64,000 nucleotides of DNA. Origin: Candidatus Kapaibacterium sp. (GTDB lineage: Bacteria > Bacteroidota > Ignavibacteria > Kapaibacteriales > NICIL-2). Both the position numbers and the translations under genes were made by a program. The DNA is taken from contig BPHK01000001.1 of the NCBI GenBank assembly GCA_026003495.1, positions 1,500,579 to 1,564,578 of the forward strand. Reading direction: 5' to 3'. Shown in pieces: positions 18,122 to 26,855 of the stretch (position 1 is its first letter; the number at the start of each line of letters is the position of its first letter). The notes beneath the pieces are model-generated. The model made no database searches. It saw only the letters and a list, made by a program, of their open reading frames with translations, and was not told the origin of the DNA.

Positions 18122-20683
18122 ATGCGGAATCTGCTTCCATACTGCGTGCTGTTGCTTGCCGTTAGTGGGCTCTCTGCACAGCAGACCCAGACGCCCGATA
18201 CTCTTCGGGTCCACCGAGACTCGCTCGCTCGGCGATCGGCAACTGATAGCAACGTCGTTGCAACTGCCCGCGATTCGGCCATCTTCGAACCACGGACGCA
18301 GCAGTTACGACTCTATGGGAATGCACATCTCCACCACAAAAGCCAAGCGCTCGATGCAGCAATCATCGAGGTGGACTTCTCCACGAAGACGCTCCGCGCA
18401 TCCCCGATAACTGATTCACTTGGGAAGCGGCATGGCTATCCGCTCTTGAGCGATGCTGGCAAGCGCTACGCCGGTGAACGCATGAAGTACAACTTCGCAA
18501 CAGGCCAAGGCAGCGTTACGCTCGGAGAAACTTCGATCGAGAGCGGCTACTACTTCGGTTCGACAATCTACAAAGCCGACAGCACAACACTCTACGTTGC
18601 CGACGGCTGTTACACGACCTGCGATGCGCCACATCCACACTTTTTCTTCCGCTCCCCGCGGATGAAGGTTCTGCCAGGGGATCGTGTGTACTTGCAGGAC
18701 ATCGAGGTTGTCGTCGAGGATGTGCCAGTGTTCTACCTCCCCATCGGTATGGTCTTCCCCAATCGCGGCGGACGTCAGTCGGGTTTTTTGACGCCGCAAC
18801 CAGCGTTTTCTGCCCAGCGCGGCGTCATGCTGTCAAACCTCGGCTATTACTGGGCTGCAAGCGATTACGTCGGCGTGCTGTTGGCGGGGACGTACTACTC
18901 CAAGGGAGGCTACGAGCTCAATGCAACAACCGACTACGCGATCCGCTATGTACTCAGTGGGCAGCTTGCGCTCTCGTTTGCCAACGTACGACTGAGTACA
19001 ATCGAACCATACTCTCAGCAGTATCGAGTACGCCTGACGCATCAGCAGACACTTGGTCCGACAACGTCTCTGGCAGCGAACCTGGATTTCCTCTCGCAGG
19101 GGTACATCGCTTCGACCCAGTATGCGCTTAGCCAGCGCATCTTGGGGAACGTCACTTCAAGCGCAGGGATTTCGCATACGTTCGAAAGTGGCATTGGCGT
19201 TTCGCTCAACTACCTCCGCAACCAGAGCCTCACCTCGAGCGCGAACGACAATCGTGCGACACTTTCGCTGACGGTTCCCTCGACAATGCCGCTGCGCGGG
19301 ATACTGCCTAGCTCCAATTGGCTCTCGACGCTGACGCTCAGCTACTCGGGCACGGGCACAGCACTTCTTGCTCGTGACGTTGGCACCCTACCTGCGCCAT
19401 ATGACACCACGCGCTGGAGCGGTGTCATCCAGCACTCGCCCAGCCTCACCGTCAACCCGCGCCTTGGATACTTTGCCATCACGCCGAGCATTAGTCTTCG
19501 CGCGAACACATACTTCCGCCGCATCACGCGATCGTGGAGCACGCAGGTAGGCAGAACTGTTGACCAAATCGAGTACGGCATCTTCAACGAATACGCTGTT
19601 AGCGCTGGAATTTCGGCACGGACGACGCTCTACGGCTCGCCGCTGTTCTTGACAAAAGACTTTGCCATCCGCCATACGATCATCCCGACGCTCTCCCTGC
19701 GGGTGACACCAGATCTCTCTGCACCGCGCTATGGATTCTACGATTGGTACACCGTGCCTGCTGACTCGCTACGACCGGCGCAAACGGTGCAGTACTCTCG
19801 CTTTGCGCTCGATGGAGGCGGCATTGCACCTCGCGGACGAGCACTGGCGCTCGACTACTCGATTGACAATGCACTCGATGGAAAACTCTTTGGCGATACT
19901 GCTTCGAGAAAGGTGGACCTGTTTCGCTTTACCGTGAGCGGCTCGTACAACTTCGTTGCTGATTCATTCCGTTTGAGCGACCAAACCTGGACATTTCGCT
20001 TCCCGACGATCGCGAATCTTTCGCTCTCCTCCTCGATGCGGACAACACTCTACGACGAAGCCCCAACGTTCGACAACGCCGGTAACATCATCGGCTATCG
20101 GCAGATTGCACGGTTCCGTGCGGAGCGGCTGGGGCTTGCAGGTGCGATTCGCGTCACGTCGTTTTCCCTAAACTTTTCGACTTCCTTCAATCAAAGCGGG
20201 ATCGTGCCCACAGCATCCTCTCCTCGACCAGCGAGCCGTGGGCAGGACACTACCGCTGAGCAGCTCGGTGAGCGCTTTCGAGCACGGATGGAAGCCGAGC
20301 AAGAAGAGCCAGATCTTTGGGGACAGCATTCTCCAGGATGGTCACGTCCTGCCTTCCCCTGGGAGCTGACGCTCAATGCGTCGTATTCATACTCGCGGCC
20401 ATTTTCAGCGCAACCTGCAACCGAACAGTTCGCCCTCTCGGTTGCAGGCTCGCTGCAGCTGACGCGGACATGGAATATCGCCGGCGGGTTTGCCTACGAT
20501 GCGCTGAGTCGGTCGCTCAGTGGCATCAATGTTCGCATCACGAAGCAGCTTCATTGCTGGGCGCTCAGTTTCGTCTGGTATCCCGTCGGCATCAACAGCG
20601 GCTTTTACCTGGTGCTCAATCCAATTGCGAGCGTACTCCGCGACCTGAAGATCGAAAAGCGCAGCACACCGGTCTTTCAGTAA
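18122..20683 (+). CDS. lptD: LptD-like LPS assembly outer-membrane protein
   Basis: The 853-residue protein begins with a signal peptide (MRNLLPYCVLLLAVSGLSA, cut before QQ). Residues about 50-170 form an OstA/LptA-like beta-jellyroll (LRLYGNAHLHHKSQALDAA, TLYVADGCYTTC). Then comes the conserved entry to the barrel, DVPVFYLPIGMVFPN, and a long alternating beta-barrel to the C-terminus, ending IEKRSTPVFQ. LptD inserts LPS into the outer leaflet of the outer membrane, so the organism has LPS. The pair of cysteines in the CYTTC region may bond. It follows the DUF4292 lipoprotein by 2 bases. No lptE is seen. Confidence 0.87.
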   Translation: MRNLLPYCVLLLAVSGLSAQQTQTPDTLRVHRDSLARRSATDSNVVATARDSAIFEPRTQQLRLYGNAHLHHKSQALDAAIIEVDFSTKTLRASPITDSLGKRHGYPLLSDAGKRYAGERMKYNFATGQGSVTLGETSIESGYYFGSTIYKADSTTLYVADGCYTTCDAPHPHFFFRSPRMKVLPGDRVYLQDIEVVVEDVPVFYLPIGMVFPNRGGRQSGFLTPQPAFSAQRGVMLSNLGYYWAASDYVGVLLAGTYYSKGGYELNATTDYAIRYVLSGQLALSFANVRLSTIEPYSQQYRVRLTHQQTLGPTTSLAANLDFLSQGYIASTQYALSQRILGNVTSSAGISHTFESGIGVSLNYLRNQSLTSSANDNRATLSLTVPSTMPLRGILPSSNWLSTLTLSYSGTGTALLARDVGTLPAPYDTTRWSGVIQHSPSLTVNPRLGYFAITPSISLRANTYFRRITRSWSTQVGRTVDQIEYGIFNEYAVSAGISARTTLYGSPLFLTKDFAIRHTIIPTLSLRVTPDLSAPRYGFYDWYTVPADSLRPAQTVQYSRFALDGGGIAPRGRALALDYSIDNALDGKLFGDTASRKVDLFRFTVSGSYNFVADSFRLSDQTWTFRFPTIANLSLSSSMRTTLYDEAPTFDNAGNIIGYRQIARFRAERLGLAGAIRVTSFSLNFSTSFNQSGIVPTASSPRPASRGQDTTAEQLGERFRARMEAEQEEPDLWGQHSPGWSRPAFPWELTLNASYSYSRPFSAQPATEQFALSVAGSLQLTRTWNIAGGFAYDALSRSLSGINVRITKQLHCWALSFVWYPVGINSGFYLVLNPIASVLRDLKIEKRSTPVFQ

Positions 20684-20701
20684 CACGCGCTCGAGAGCGT
20701 G
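20684..20701. repeat. Near-perfect palindrome immediately after lptD
   Basis: CACGCGCTCGAGAGCGTG follows the lptD stop directly. It is self-complementary except for one mismatched pair (G and A flanking the central CTCGAG). It could fold as a hairpin, yet no T-run follows, so a classical terminator is not supported. The remainder of the gap up to glmS at 20776 shows nothing recognisable. Confidence 0.25.
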
Positions 20702-20775
20702 CACCTGCACCGAAGTCACCGGTTGCATCGCTCGACACCGTCCTATTTTTGGCATCGAACAATCAACTGCGTTCT

Positions 20776-22608
20776 ATGTGTGGCATCATTGGTTACATTG
20801 GACATCGGCCGGCGTTGCCGATCGTACTCGAAGGGCTCCGTAACCTGGAGTACCGCGGCTACGATTCCGCGGGTATTGCAATCTGCGACGGCAGCCGAAT
20901 CCGCATCGCCAAACGCGCAGGGAAAGTCGCAGCACTTGCAGCTGAGGTCGAACACCTTCCTTTTCCAGGTACTCTTGGAATCGGACACACCCGGTGGGCA
21001 ACACACGGTGAGCCAACAGATACGAACGCACACCCCCACAGCGATGCCTTCGGCCGCATCGTCCTCATCCACAATGGCATCATCGAGAACTACGCCGTCC
21101 TGAAAACCAAGCTGGAGCGCCTTGGCTATCGCTTCCGCTCCGAGACCGATACCGAGGTGCTCGCAGTCTTCATCGGGATGCTCTACGAGGAACTCGGGGA
21201 CTTCGAACTTGCTGTGCGCACTGCTCTGCAAGAAGTTGAAGGTACGTTCGGACTGGCGATTATCTCCAGCGATGACCCCGATTGCTTGATCGCCGCACGG
21301 CGTGGGTCTCCAATTGTGCTTGGCATCGGAGACGACGAGTACATCGTCGCCTCGGATGCTTCGGCAATCGTTGCGCACACGCGACGAGTGGTCTATCTCC
21401 GGGACGACGAAATGGCGATCCTTCGGCGGAATGGGTACGTAACGAAAACCATCAGTGACGAATACATCGCGCCGGAAATCCACGAGCTGGACTTCGAGCT
21501 AGAGCAAATCCAGCGCGGGAATTTCCCACACTTTATGCTCAAGGAAATCTTCGAGCAACCGGTAACGTTCCGCGATTCAATCCGAGGGCGACTACTGTTG
21601 GCGGAAGGAAATGCCAAACTTGGTGGTCTGGTAAGCGTCGCGGGCAAATTGCGCTCGGCACGCCGGATTATTCTGACCGGCTGCGGTACATCGTGGCATT
21701 CGGCGCTCGTTGGCGAATACATCATCGAACAGTTGGCGCGTCTCCCTGTCGAAGTCGAGTATGCATCGGAGCTGCGCTATCGCAATCCGGTCATCTACCC
21801 AGACGACATCGTTATTGGTATTTCGCAATCAGGCGAAACCATTGACACGCTCGCAGCACTCCGTGAGGCAAAACTCAAAGGCGCGACAATCCTTGGCATC
21901 GTCAATGTTGTTGGTTCGACGATCGCACGGGAGACAGACGCAGGCGTTTACCTTCATGCTGGCCCAGAGGTCGGTGTTGCCTCGACGAAAGCGTTCACTT
22001 CGCAATTGGCGGTGCTTACGCTCCTGGGACTCTACCTCGGGCGGCAGCGCGACCTCTCTGCCAGCGAAGGACAACACCTCGCACGAGAACTTGACGCAAT
22101 TCCTACCCACATCACAAAAATTTTAGAGACTGCTACCGACATCGAACGCATTGCCGTTGAGTACGCCGGTGCGACGAACTTCCTCTACTTAGGGCGTGGG
22201 GTGAACTTCCCCGTCGCGCTCGAAGGTGCACTCAAGCTCAAAGAAATTTCCTACATCCACGCCGAAGGGTACCCCGCTGCCGAGATGAAGCACGGTCCGA
22301 TTGCGCTCATCGATGCCAACATGCCTGTCGTCTTCATCGCGACGCGTGACGACATCTACGACAAAATCCTCTCCAACATCCAGGAAGTACGGGCACGCCG
22401 CGGACGTATCATCGCCATCGCCACGGAAGGGGACGACCGACTGCCAGCGCTGGCAGACCACGTCATCTACGTTCCGCCGACACATCCGCTGCTGACACCA
22501 ATCCTGGCAGTGATTCCACTTCAACTGTTGGCGTACTACATCGCTGTGGCGCGTGGCTGCGATGTGGATAAGCCGCGCAACCTTGCAAAGTCAGTGACGG
22601 TCGAGTAA
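20776..22608 (+). CDS. glmS: GlmS, glutamine--fructose-6-phosphate aminotransferase
   Basis: GlmS makes glucosamine-6-phosphate from fructose-6-phosphate and glutamine, the entry step to peptidoglycan and LPS sugars. The 610-residue protein starts MCGIIGYIGHR, with the Cys that becomes the N-terminal nucleophile after Met removal. The class II amidotransferase domain has TRWATHGEPTDTNAHPH and the two SIS domains carry GCGTSWHSALVGEYIIEQ and ISQSGETIDT. The end is KPRNLAKSVTVE, nearly invariant in GlmS. An upstream in-frame extension reading into lptD is ignored because Cys must follow the start Met. No glmS ribozyme is visible in the 92 bases upstream. Confidence 0.97.
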   Translation: MCGIIGYIGHRPALPIVLEGLRNLEYRGYDSAGIAICDGSRIRIAKRAGKVAALAAEVEHLPFPGTLGIGHTRWATHGEPTDTNAHPHSDAFGRIVLIHNGIIENYAVLKTKLERLGYRFRSETDTEVLAVFIGMLYEELGDFELAVRTALQEVEGTFGLAIISSDDPDCLIAARRGSPIVLGIGDDEYIVASDASAIVAHTRRVVYLRDDEMAILRRNGYVTKTISDEYIAPEIHELDFELEQIQRGNFPHFMLKEIFEQPVTFRDSIRGRLLLAEGNAKLGGLVSVAGKLRSARRIILTGCGTSWHSALVGEYIIEQLARLPVEVEYASELRYRNPVIYPDDIVIGISQSGETIDTLAALREAKLKGATILGIVNVVGSTIARETDAGVYLHAGPEVGVASTKAFTSQLAVLTLLGLYLGRQRDLSASEGQHLARELDAIPTHITKILETATDIERIAVEYAGATNFLYLGRGVNFPVALEGALKLKEISYIHAEGYPAAEMKHGPIALIDANMPVVFIATRDDIYDKILSNIQEVRARRGRIIAIATEGDDRLPALADHVIYVPPTHPLLTPILAVIPLQLLAYYIAVARGCDVDKPRNLAKSVTVE

Positions 22609-22614
22609 CCAGCC

Positions 22615-23835
22615 ATGCACTGGGAAGCACTCGGCGGCATTGCGCTCTGCATCGTTGGGGCACGTCTGCTTGCACAGCGAGGCTCGCCATTCCCATGGCG
22701 TGTGCTCCTGTGGGGAGTAGGGATTCAACTGGCGCTCGGCATTTGGCTCTTGAAAAGTCCAAGCGGCGTCGTACTGTTCGAACACGTTGGGCGTGCCGTC
22801 ACAGGTTTTCTTTCCTTTGCCAACCGCGGTTCGGAGTTTCTCTTCGGCAATCTGGTCAAGCCGGAGTACCGTCAAACATTCGGAATGCAAGTAGCACTTG
22901 TGATTGCACCGACGATCATCTTCTTTTCAGCGGTGATTGCGATGCTCTATCACCTGGGGATTATCCAGCGCATCGTCTATGCCGTTGCGTGGATCATGGC
23001 GCGAACGATGGGTACCTCAGGTCCAGAGTCGCTCTCAGCAGCGGCGAATATTTTTCTTGGGCAGACAGAAGCACCTATTCTGATTCGGCATTACCTATCA
23101 ACAGCCAGCATTTCTGAACTACACGCCATCATGGTTGGCGGTTTTGCGACCATTGCAGGTTCGGTCCTAGGCGCGTACGTTCAGCTTGGAATGTCCGCCC
23201 AGGCACTGATCACAGCCTCGCTGCTGTCTGCACCAGGAGGACTCATGCTGGCGAAACTGGCAATTCCACCAAGTGGCACAGAACGTCCGATTGAATCCTA
23301 TCGCACGGTGCGCACGACGCAATCTCTCCTGGACGCTGCTACCAGTGGTGCGCGCGATGGACTGATGCTCGCGCTCAACGTTCTTGCAATGCTGCTTGCG
23401 TTTATCGCCATCATGGCGCTGCTCGATGCAGGCTTTGCGTGGCTGCACTCTCTGCTCCCATGGATGCCGGCATCGCTCCGAGAGCTTCTCGGGTGGATCT
23501 TCCTGCCGCTGGCATATGCGCTCGGCGTACCTGCACAGGATGTCCACATCGTTGCTCAACTTCTGGGAACGAAGATCGTCGCCAACGAATTTGTTGCCTA
23601 CACAGATTTAGCTGGACTTATCCAATCTGCTTCCATCAGCCCACGTGGGGCAATGATAGCGACCTACGCACTCTGCGGATTTGCGAACATCAGCTCGATC
23701 GCCATTCAGATTGGGGGCATTGGATCGCTTGCACCCGAGCGGCGTGATGATATCGTTCGCCTTGGCTGGCGTGCAATGGCAATCGGGGCACTCACGAACT
23801 GTCTGAGTGCCTCGATTGCATCGCTCCTTAGTTAG
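22615..23835 (+). CDS. nupC: Concentrative nucleoside transporter (NupC/CNT family)
   Basis: The 406-residue membrane protein couples nucleoside uptake to H+ or Na+. It shows the CNT pattern: EHVGRAVTGFLSFANRGSEF and then FLFGNL, the inhibitor-motif region GTSGPESLSAAANIFLGQTE followed by APILIRHYL, and later GTKIVANEFVAY and ISPRGAMIATYALCGFANIS. About ten helices are predicted by eye. It begins 6 bases after glmS, so they are probably one transcript, though no functional link is known. With the purine nucleoside phosphorylase at 37779-38600 it would support nucleoside salvage. Confidence 0.92.
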   Translation: MHWEALGGIALCIVGARLLAQRGSPFPWRVLLWGVGIQLALGIWLLKSPSGVVLFEHVGRAVTGFLSFANRGSEFLFGNLVKPEYRQTFGMQVALVIAPTIIFFSAVIAMLYHLGIIQRIVYAVAWIMARTMGTSGPESLSAAANIFLGQTEAPILIRHYLSTASISELHAIMVGGFATIAGSVLGAYVQLGMSAQALITASLLSAPGGLMLAKLAIPPSGTERPIESYRTVRTTQSLLDAATSGARDGLMLALNVLAMLLAFIAIMALLDAGFAWLHSLLPWMPASLRELLGWIFLPLAYALGVPAQDVHIVAQLLGTKIVANEFVAYTDLAGLIQSASISPRGAMIATYALCGFANISSIAIQIGGIGSLAPERRDDIVRLGWRAMAIGALTNCLSASIASLLS

Positions 23836-23858
23836 TCTGGCTCTTCCAGTGGGGGAAC

Positions 23859-24344
23859 TCACCGCCGATCACGCTCCCGTAGCGGGGGACGTTGTCGCTC
23901 AAGCATAGCACGCTGCAATCCCTCGATGAATCGCACCTCGAAGACGACAAGCTTTGCATACTGCTGGGGATTCAGCAGCGAACGCACAGATTCCAACCGC
24001 TCCAGGGTTGCACTCGAGAGCTGTTGGAGTGCTTTCGTCGCAGCCTGGGTTTTCGTGCTCAGTTCTGCATCGGATACGTTTGCGCGGATTGCCGCTTCCA
24101 GCTCCCCAATGGCTGTGCGGAGGTCGTGCCGTGCCTGGTCAATTTTCTTCTGACCTTCGTTGTAGCGGACGAAGAACTTCTTTGCAGTCTTTTCGTCCAA
24201 ATCGAGTGTTTCGATAAGCTTGAGCTTCTTGAACTGCGCTAAGCGCTCTGCGGGTTTCGCTCCGGGGGGATGCTGCGCAGGTGGTTGTGCAACAAGCATG
24301 GTTGCTGCAAGCATCGCAACCGTTAGGCTACTCAAGCGTTTCAT
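23859..24344 (-). CDS. Spy/CpxP-like periplasmic protein
   Basis: From this start the product has 161 residues. A signal peptide (MKRLSSLTVAMLAATMLVAQ) is followed by an almost all-helical, charged sequence (IETLDLDEKTAKKFFVRYNE, LLNPQQYAKLVVFEVRFIEG). This is typical of Spy/CpxP-type 'heavy-metal resistance' periplasmic proteins, although clear LTxxQ motifs are not evident. Its ATG overlaps the anti-sigma gene by 17 bases and a GAGG sits a few bases upstream. It is the third gene of a sigma/anti-sigma operon, so it is likely a product or modulator of the envelope stress response that this sigma factor controls. Confidence 0.7.
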   Translation of the reverse strand: MKRLSSLTVAMLAATMLVAQPPAQHPPGAKPAERLAQFKKLKLIETLDLDEKTAKKFFVRYNEGQKKIDQARHDLRTAIGELEAAIRANVSDAELSTKTQAATKALQQLSSATLERLESVRSLLNPQQYAKLVVFEVRFIEGLQRAMLERQRPPLRERDRR

Positions 24345-24930
24345 CGCTAAAAACCTCGGCAAATTGTTCGACAAACTCGGAGTCAATCGCATCGTAGGGA
24401 AAGGTAGCAATCGCGATCGCATCAATCGGTGCTGTTCCGATGGTTGAGTGTTGATGGATACCAGACGCTGCACGAACAAGCTGAGTTGGGGCTGATTGCA
24501 GTGGCGCTGGAACAACGGTGCGTTCCGTGGACGATTCCTCCACTGCTGATATCGAAGGTGCACGTGGCACACTCTGCGTTACGGGTGGATGCTCCGGTTC
24601 GCGGTTATTACGTTCAGGGAGAACAATCGCAACAACAATCGCGGCGACGCATGCCACAGTCACCGCAAGCCAGTGCCACCGAACACGCCGGCGACTGCGG
24701 GCTGCGCGGAGCTGCTCAACGACGCGGACGCTGAGCATGTGGGTCTGCCAATCGAGTTCTCGCTGAATGGATTGAGGAGGAAATGCATCGAAGAGCGCGC
24801 GGATTGCTTCGAGCTCTGCTTGGAGCTCGGGCGATGATCGGAGCGCATCTTCAACAGTGAGCCGTTCGTCATCGCTGAGCATTCCTGCGGCGTAGTCGGG
24901 CAGCAGCGAGCGAATTCTTTCAATTTTCAT
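24328..24930 (-). CDS. Membrane anti-sigma factor
   Basis: A 200-residue protein with a cytoplasmic N-terminus that looks like an anti-sigma domain (IRSLLPDYAAGMLSDDERLT, SSPELQAELEAIRALF), one transmembrane helix around residues 85-105 (WLAVTVACVAAIVVAIVLP), and a proline/serine-rich periplasmic tail. It lacks the HxxxCxxC zinc motif of ZAS anti-sigmas. ATG 24930 overlaps the sigma stop (TGATG) and has GGAGG eight bases upstream, inside the sigma gene: a strong coupled start. It would hold the adjacent sigma factor at the membrane until stress triggers its removal. Confidence 0.82.
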   Translation of the reverse strand: MKIERIRSLLPDYAAGMLSDDERLTVEDALRSSPELQAELEAIRALFDAFPPQSIQRELDWQTHMLSVRVVEQLRAARSRRRVRWHWLAVTVACVAAIVVAIVLPERNNREPEHPPVTQSVPRAPSISAVEESSTERTVVPAPLQSAPTQLVRAASGIHQHSTIGTAPIDAIAIATFPYDAIDSEFVEQFAEVFSDETLE

Positions 24931-25520
24931 CACTTGCCTCCTTTGGGAATGGGACGGCCGAGCATTTCTGCAAGCTTGCGGACGGCGTGGTAATAGTTTG
25001 CCTTCAATCCACTGACGCTTACGCCAAGCATTGTGGAGATCTCTTCGTAGCTGAGCCCTTCGACGTAGCGGAGATAGAACGTCTCCCGCTGTTTTGGTGG
25101 CAGCTTATTGAGCATTCCGTGAAAGCGCTCAAGGAAGTCGGTATCTTCCAGCTGCCGATCCGGCGTCGGAAGCGATGAGTGAAGATCTTCGATGTTTTCG
25201 AGTACGTCCTCGAGACGGACGAACTTTTTCCACTTCCGACGGAAGGAAATGCACGTGTTGACGGTGATGCGGTACAGCCACGTTTGGAGCGAGCTATCTC
25301 CCTTGAAGCGGTGCAAGGCCTGAAACGCTCGGATGAAGGTCTCCTGCGCGACATCGTTAGCATCGTCACGGTCACCATCGAGGTGTCGGAGTGCAACGCT
25401 ATAGACGAAACGCTGATAGCGACGCACAAACTGCGATGCTGCACGTTCCCGATCCCCGTGCAGGAACTCTTTGACGAGCGCAGATTCATCTGCTTCGAGT
25501 GCCATTACGTGTGCTGCCAT
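24930..25520 (-). CDS. ECF-type RNA polymerase sigma factor (sigma-70 family)
   Basis: The 196-residue protein has sigma region 2 (RYQRFVYSVALRHLDGDRDD, DVAQETFIRAFQALHRFKGD, WLYRITVNTCISFRRK) and region 4 (LPPKQRETFYLRYVEGLSYE, GLKANYYHAVRKLAEML). Region 3 is missing, which defines the ECF class. It is followed by its likely anti-sigma and a Spy-like periplasmic gene in overlapping order, the layout of RpoE-type envelope stress units. The target promoters and the signal cannot be told from this window. The 120 bases upstream (25521-25640) would hold its promoter; an autoregulated one is typical for the class. Confidence 0.93.
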   Translation of the reverse strand: MAAHVMALEADESALVKEFLHGDRERAASQFVRRYQRFVYSVALRHLDGDRDDANDVAQETFIRAFQALHRFKGDSSLQTWLYRITVNTCISFRRKWKKFVRLEDVLENIEDLHSSLPTPDRQLEDTDFLERFHGMLNKLPPKQRETFYLRYVEGLSYEEISTMLGVSVSGLKANYYHAVRKLAEMLGRPIPKGGK

Positions 25521-25640
25521 CGTGGATATGTTTGAGGTTCGTTGGCTCGCCGCCTTTGACGCAGCATTACGTGGAGGCGTTTAATGCCTACTCAACTCAC
25601 GCTCGAACGACTTCCACTGCCTTACGCCGAATCGCTTCCT

Positions 25641-26081
25641 CTACTGGCCAAGGACATCAGCAGCGCGCTGCCCGCCTGCCATCGCTACGATTTCATCGTC
25701 GTAGTGATCAGCGATGATTGCAACACTCATGATTGTCGTCACGAGCTCATTTCGATCCATGTTTGAGGCAGTGATCGAGTGTGAAAAGATGATCGTATCA
25801 TCGAAGAGCAGGCCAAACCCCCCAAGGTGGATCTCAGCATTCTTGCGCAGGAGATAGCGCATGAGCTCTTCGCTCATCGTTGCACCCGACACGACATGCG
25901 CGATGCATTCAACGACGCATTCGTTTTCAGTAAACGGTCGGACAACGATGATAACCTGAGTCGAACCATACAGGACTGCGAACGAGCCATTGGAAAACGG
26001 CACGTACTCTGGGAAGGCCTCATAGAGGATGCGTTCGACACGCTGGCGAGTGGACTCGATAAGCTCGGCGGGTGTTGTCAT
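25641..26081 (-). CDS. YbjN/CesT-like small protein
   Basis: A 146-residue soluble alpha/beta protein. Its features are FPEYVPFSNGSFAVLYGSTQ, a run of strands with VIIVVRPFTENECVVECIAH, and then EELMRYLLRKNAEIHLGGFG, with LLFDDTIIFSHSI. This is the layout of the YbjN or type III chaperone-like (CesT) fold, in which 'LLxxNaxxxxGxfgl' is characteristic. In other bacteria these proteins act as stability or secretion chaperones, mostly uncharacterised. It lies 34 bases after pspA on the same strand. The function here is inferred only from fold resemblance. Confidence 0.7.
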   Translation of the reverse strand: MTTPAELIESTRQRVERILYEAFPEYVPFSNGSFAVLYGSTQVIIVVRPFTENECVVECIAHVVSGATMSEELMRYLLRKNAEIHLGGFGLLFDDTIIFSHSITASNMDRNELVTTIMSVAIIADHYDDEIVAMAGGQRAADVLGQ

Positions 26082-26114
26082 GAACGGTTCTCCGATTATG
26101 GGGTAAATTGTTCG

Positions 26115-26810
26115 TTACGATGATTGTTCTTGTGTACTGCTGGGCGGAAGTTGGCCGAGCGATGCTTTGAGTTTGGCAAGCTCATCCTCGACAGCGCTGG
26201 AGGAACCGAGCAACTTGAACTCCTGCTCGAGCGAGGTGCTCTCACCTGCAAGTTGCTCGTAGGCGCTTGCTTCTGCTTCGAGTTGCTCGATCTTGCCCTC
26301 GAACTTATCGAACTTCGAAAAGGCATCCGAGCCAACGCCGCTGAAGGCTTGCGCAAGTTGTTTTTGGGCCTTAGCCGCCTGGGAGCGTGCGATGAGGGTG
26401 CTCTGCCGTGCACGGGCTTCGTCAAGCTTTGCTTTCAGCTGATCGAGCTGTTGACGGAGCTTTGCTGTCGTTGCCTTTGCCTGTTCGTAAATCGGCTGCA
26501 GGTCCGCGAGGTTTCGATCGGCGATTGCTTTTCTCTCCAATGCAGCGCGGGCCAGATCTTCTCTTCCCGCTTGGAGCGCTTGGACAGCCTTCTGCTGCCA
26601 ATCGGCAGAGTCCTGCCGAGCTTTCGCAATCTTTCGTTCCAATGACTTTTCGTTCGCAATCGCCTGCGCGACAGCCATCGTCGCTTTGTTGACGGATTCC
26701 TCCATCTCGATGACCATCTGCTTGAGCATCTTTTCGGGGTCTTCCGCTCTATCGAGCGCGTCGTTGACGTTTGCCTTGAAGATGTCGGCAATTCGTGAGA
26801 AAATACCCAT
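26115..26810 (-). CDS. pspA: PspA/IM30 family membrane-stress protein
   Basis: The 231-residue product starts MGIFSRIADIFKANVNDALD, the PspA amphipathic N-terminus, then EDPEKMLKQMVIEMEESVNK and long coiled coils with heptad-like Ala, Gln and Lys content to about residue 210. PspA/Vipp1/ESCRT-III relatives form rings or rods on the inner membrane and prevent proton leakage after damage. The preferred ATG removes ten unrelated residues from a longer reading at 26840. It is paired with the YbjN-like gene. PspC is encoded separately at 3182-3658. No PspF-like regulator is in the window. Confidence 0.92.
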   Translation of the reverse strand: MGIFSRIADIFKANVNDALDRAEDPEKMLKQMVIEMEESVNKATMAVAQAIANEKSLERKIAKARQDSADWQQKAVQALQAGREDLARAALERKAIADRNLADLQPIYEQAKATTAKLRQQLDQLKAKLDEARARQSTLIARSQAAKAQKQLAQAFSGVGSDAFSKFDKFEGKIEQLEAEASAYEQLAGESTSLEQEFKLLGSSSAVEDELAKLKASLGQLPPSSTQEQSS

Positions 26811-26855
26811 AGGAATGTCGAGAAGAGTTGTGACTGCCAAGCACGCATTCCAAAT

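Noticed and set aside
20317-20775. In-frame 153-residue extension upstream of GlmS
   Set aside because: It overlaps lptD in another frame, and GlmS must begin with Met-Cys for its N-terminal nucleophile.
20684-20775. glmS ribozyme or riboswitch upstream of glmS
   Set aside because: Only 92 bases separate lptD and glmS and the typical ribozyme core is not visible; the near-palindrome there is too short.
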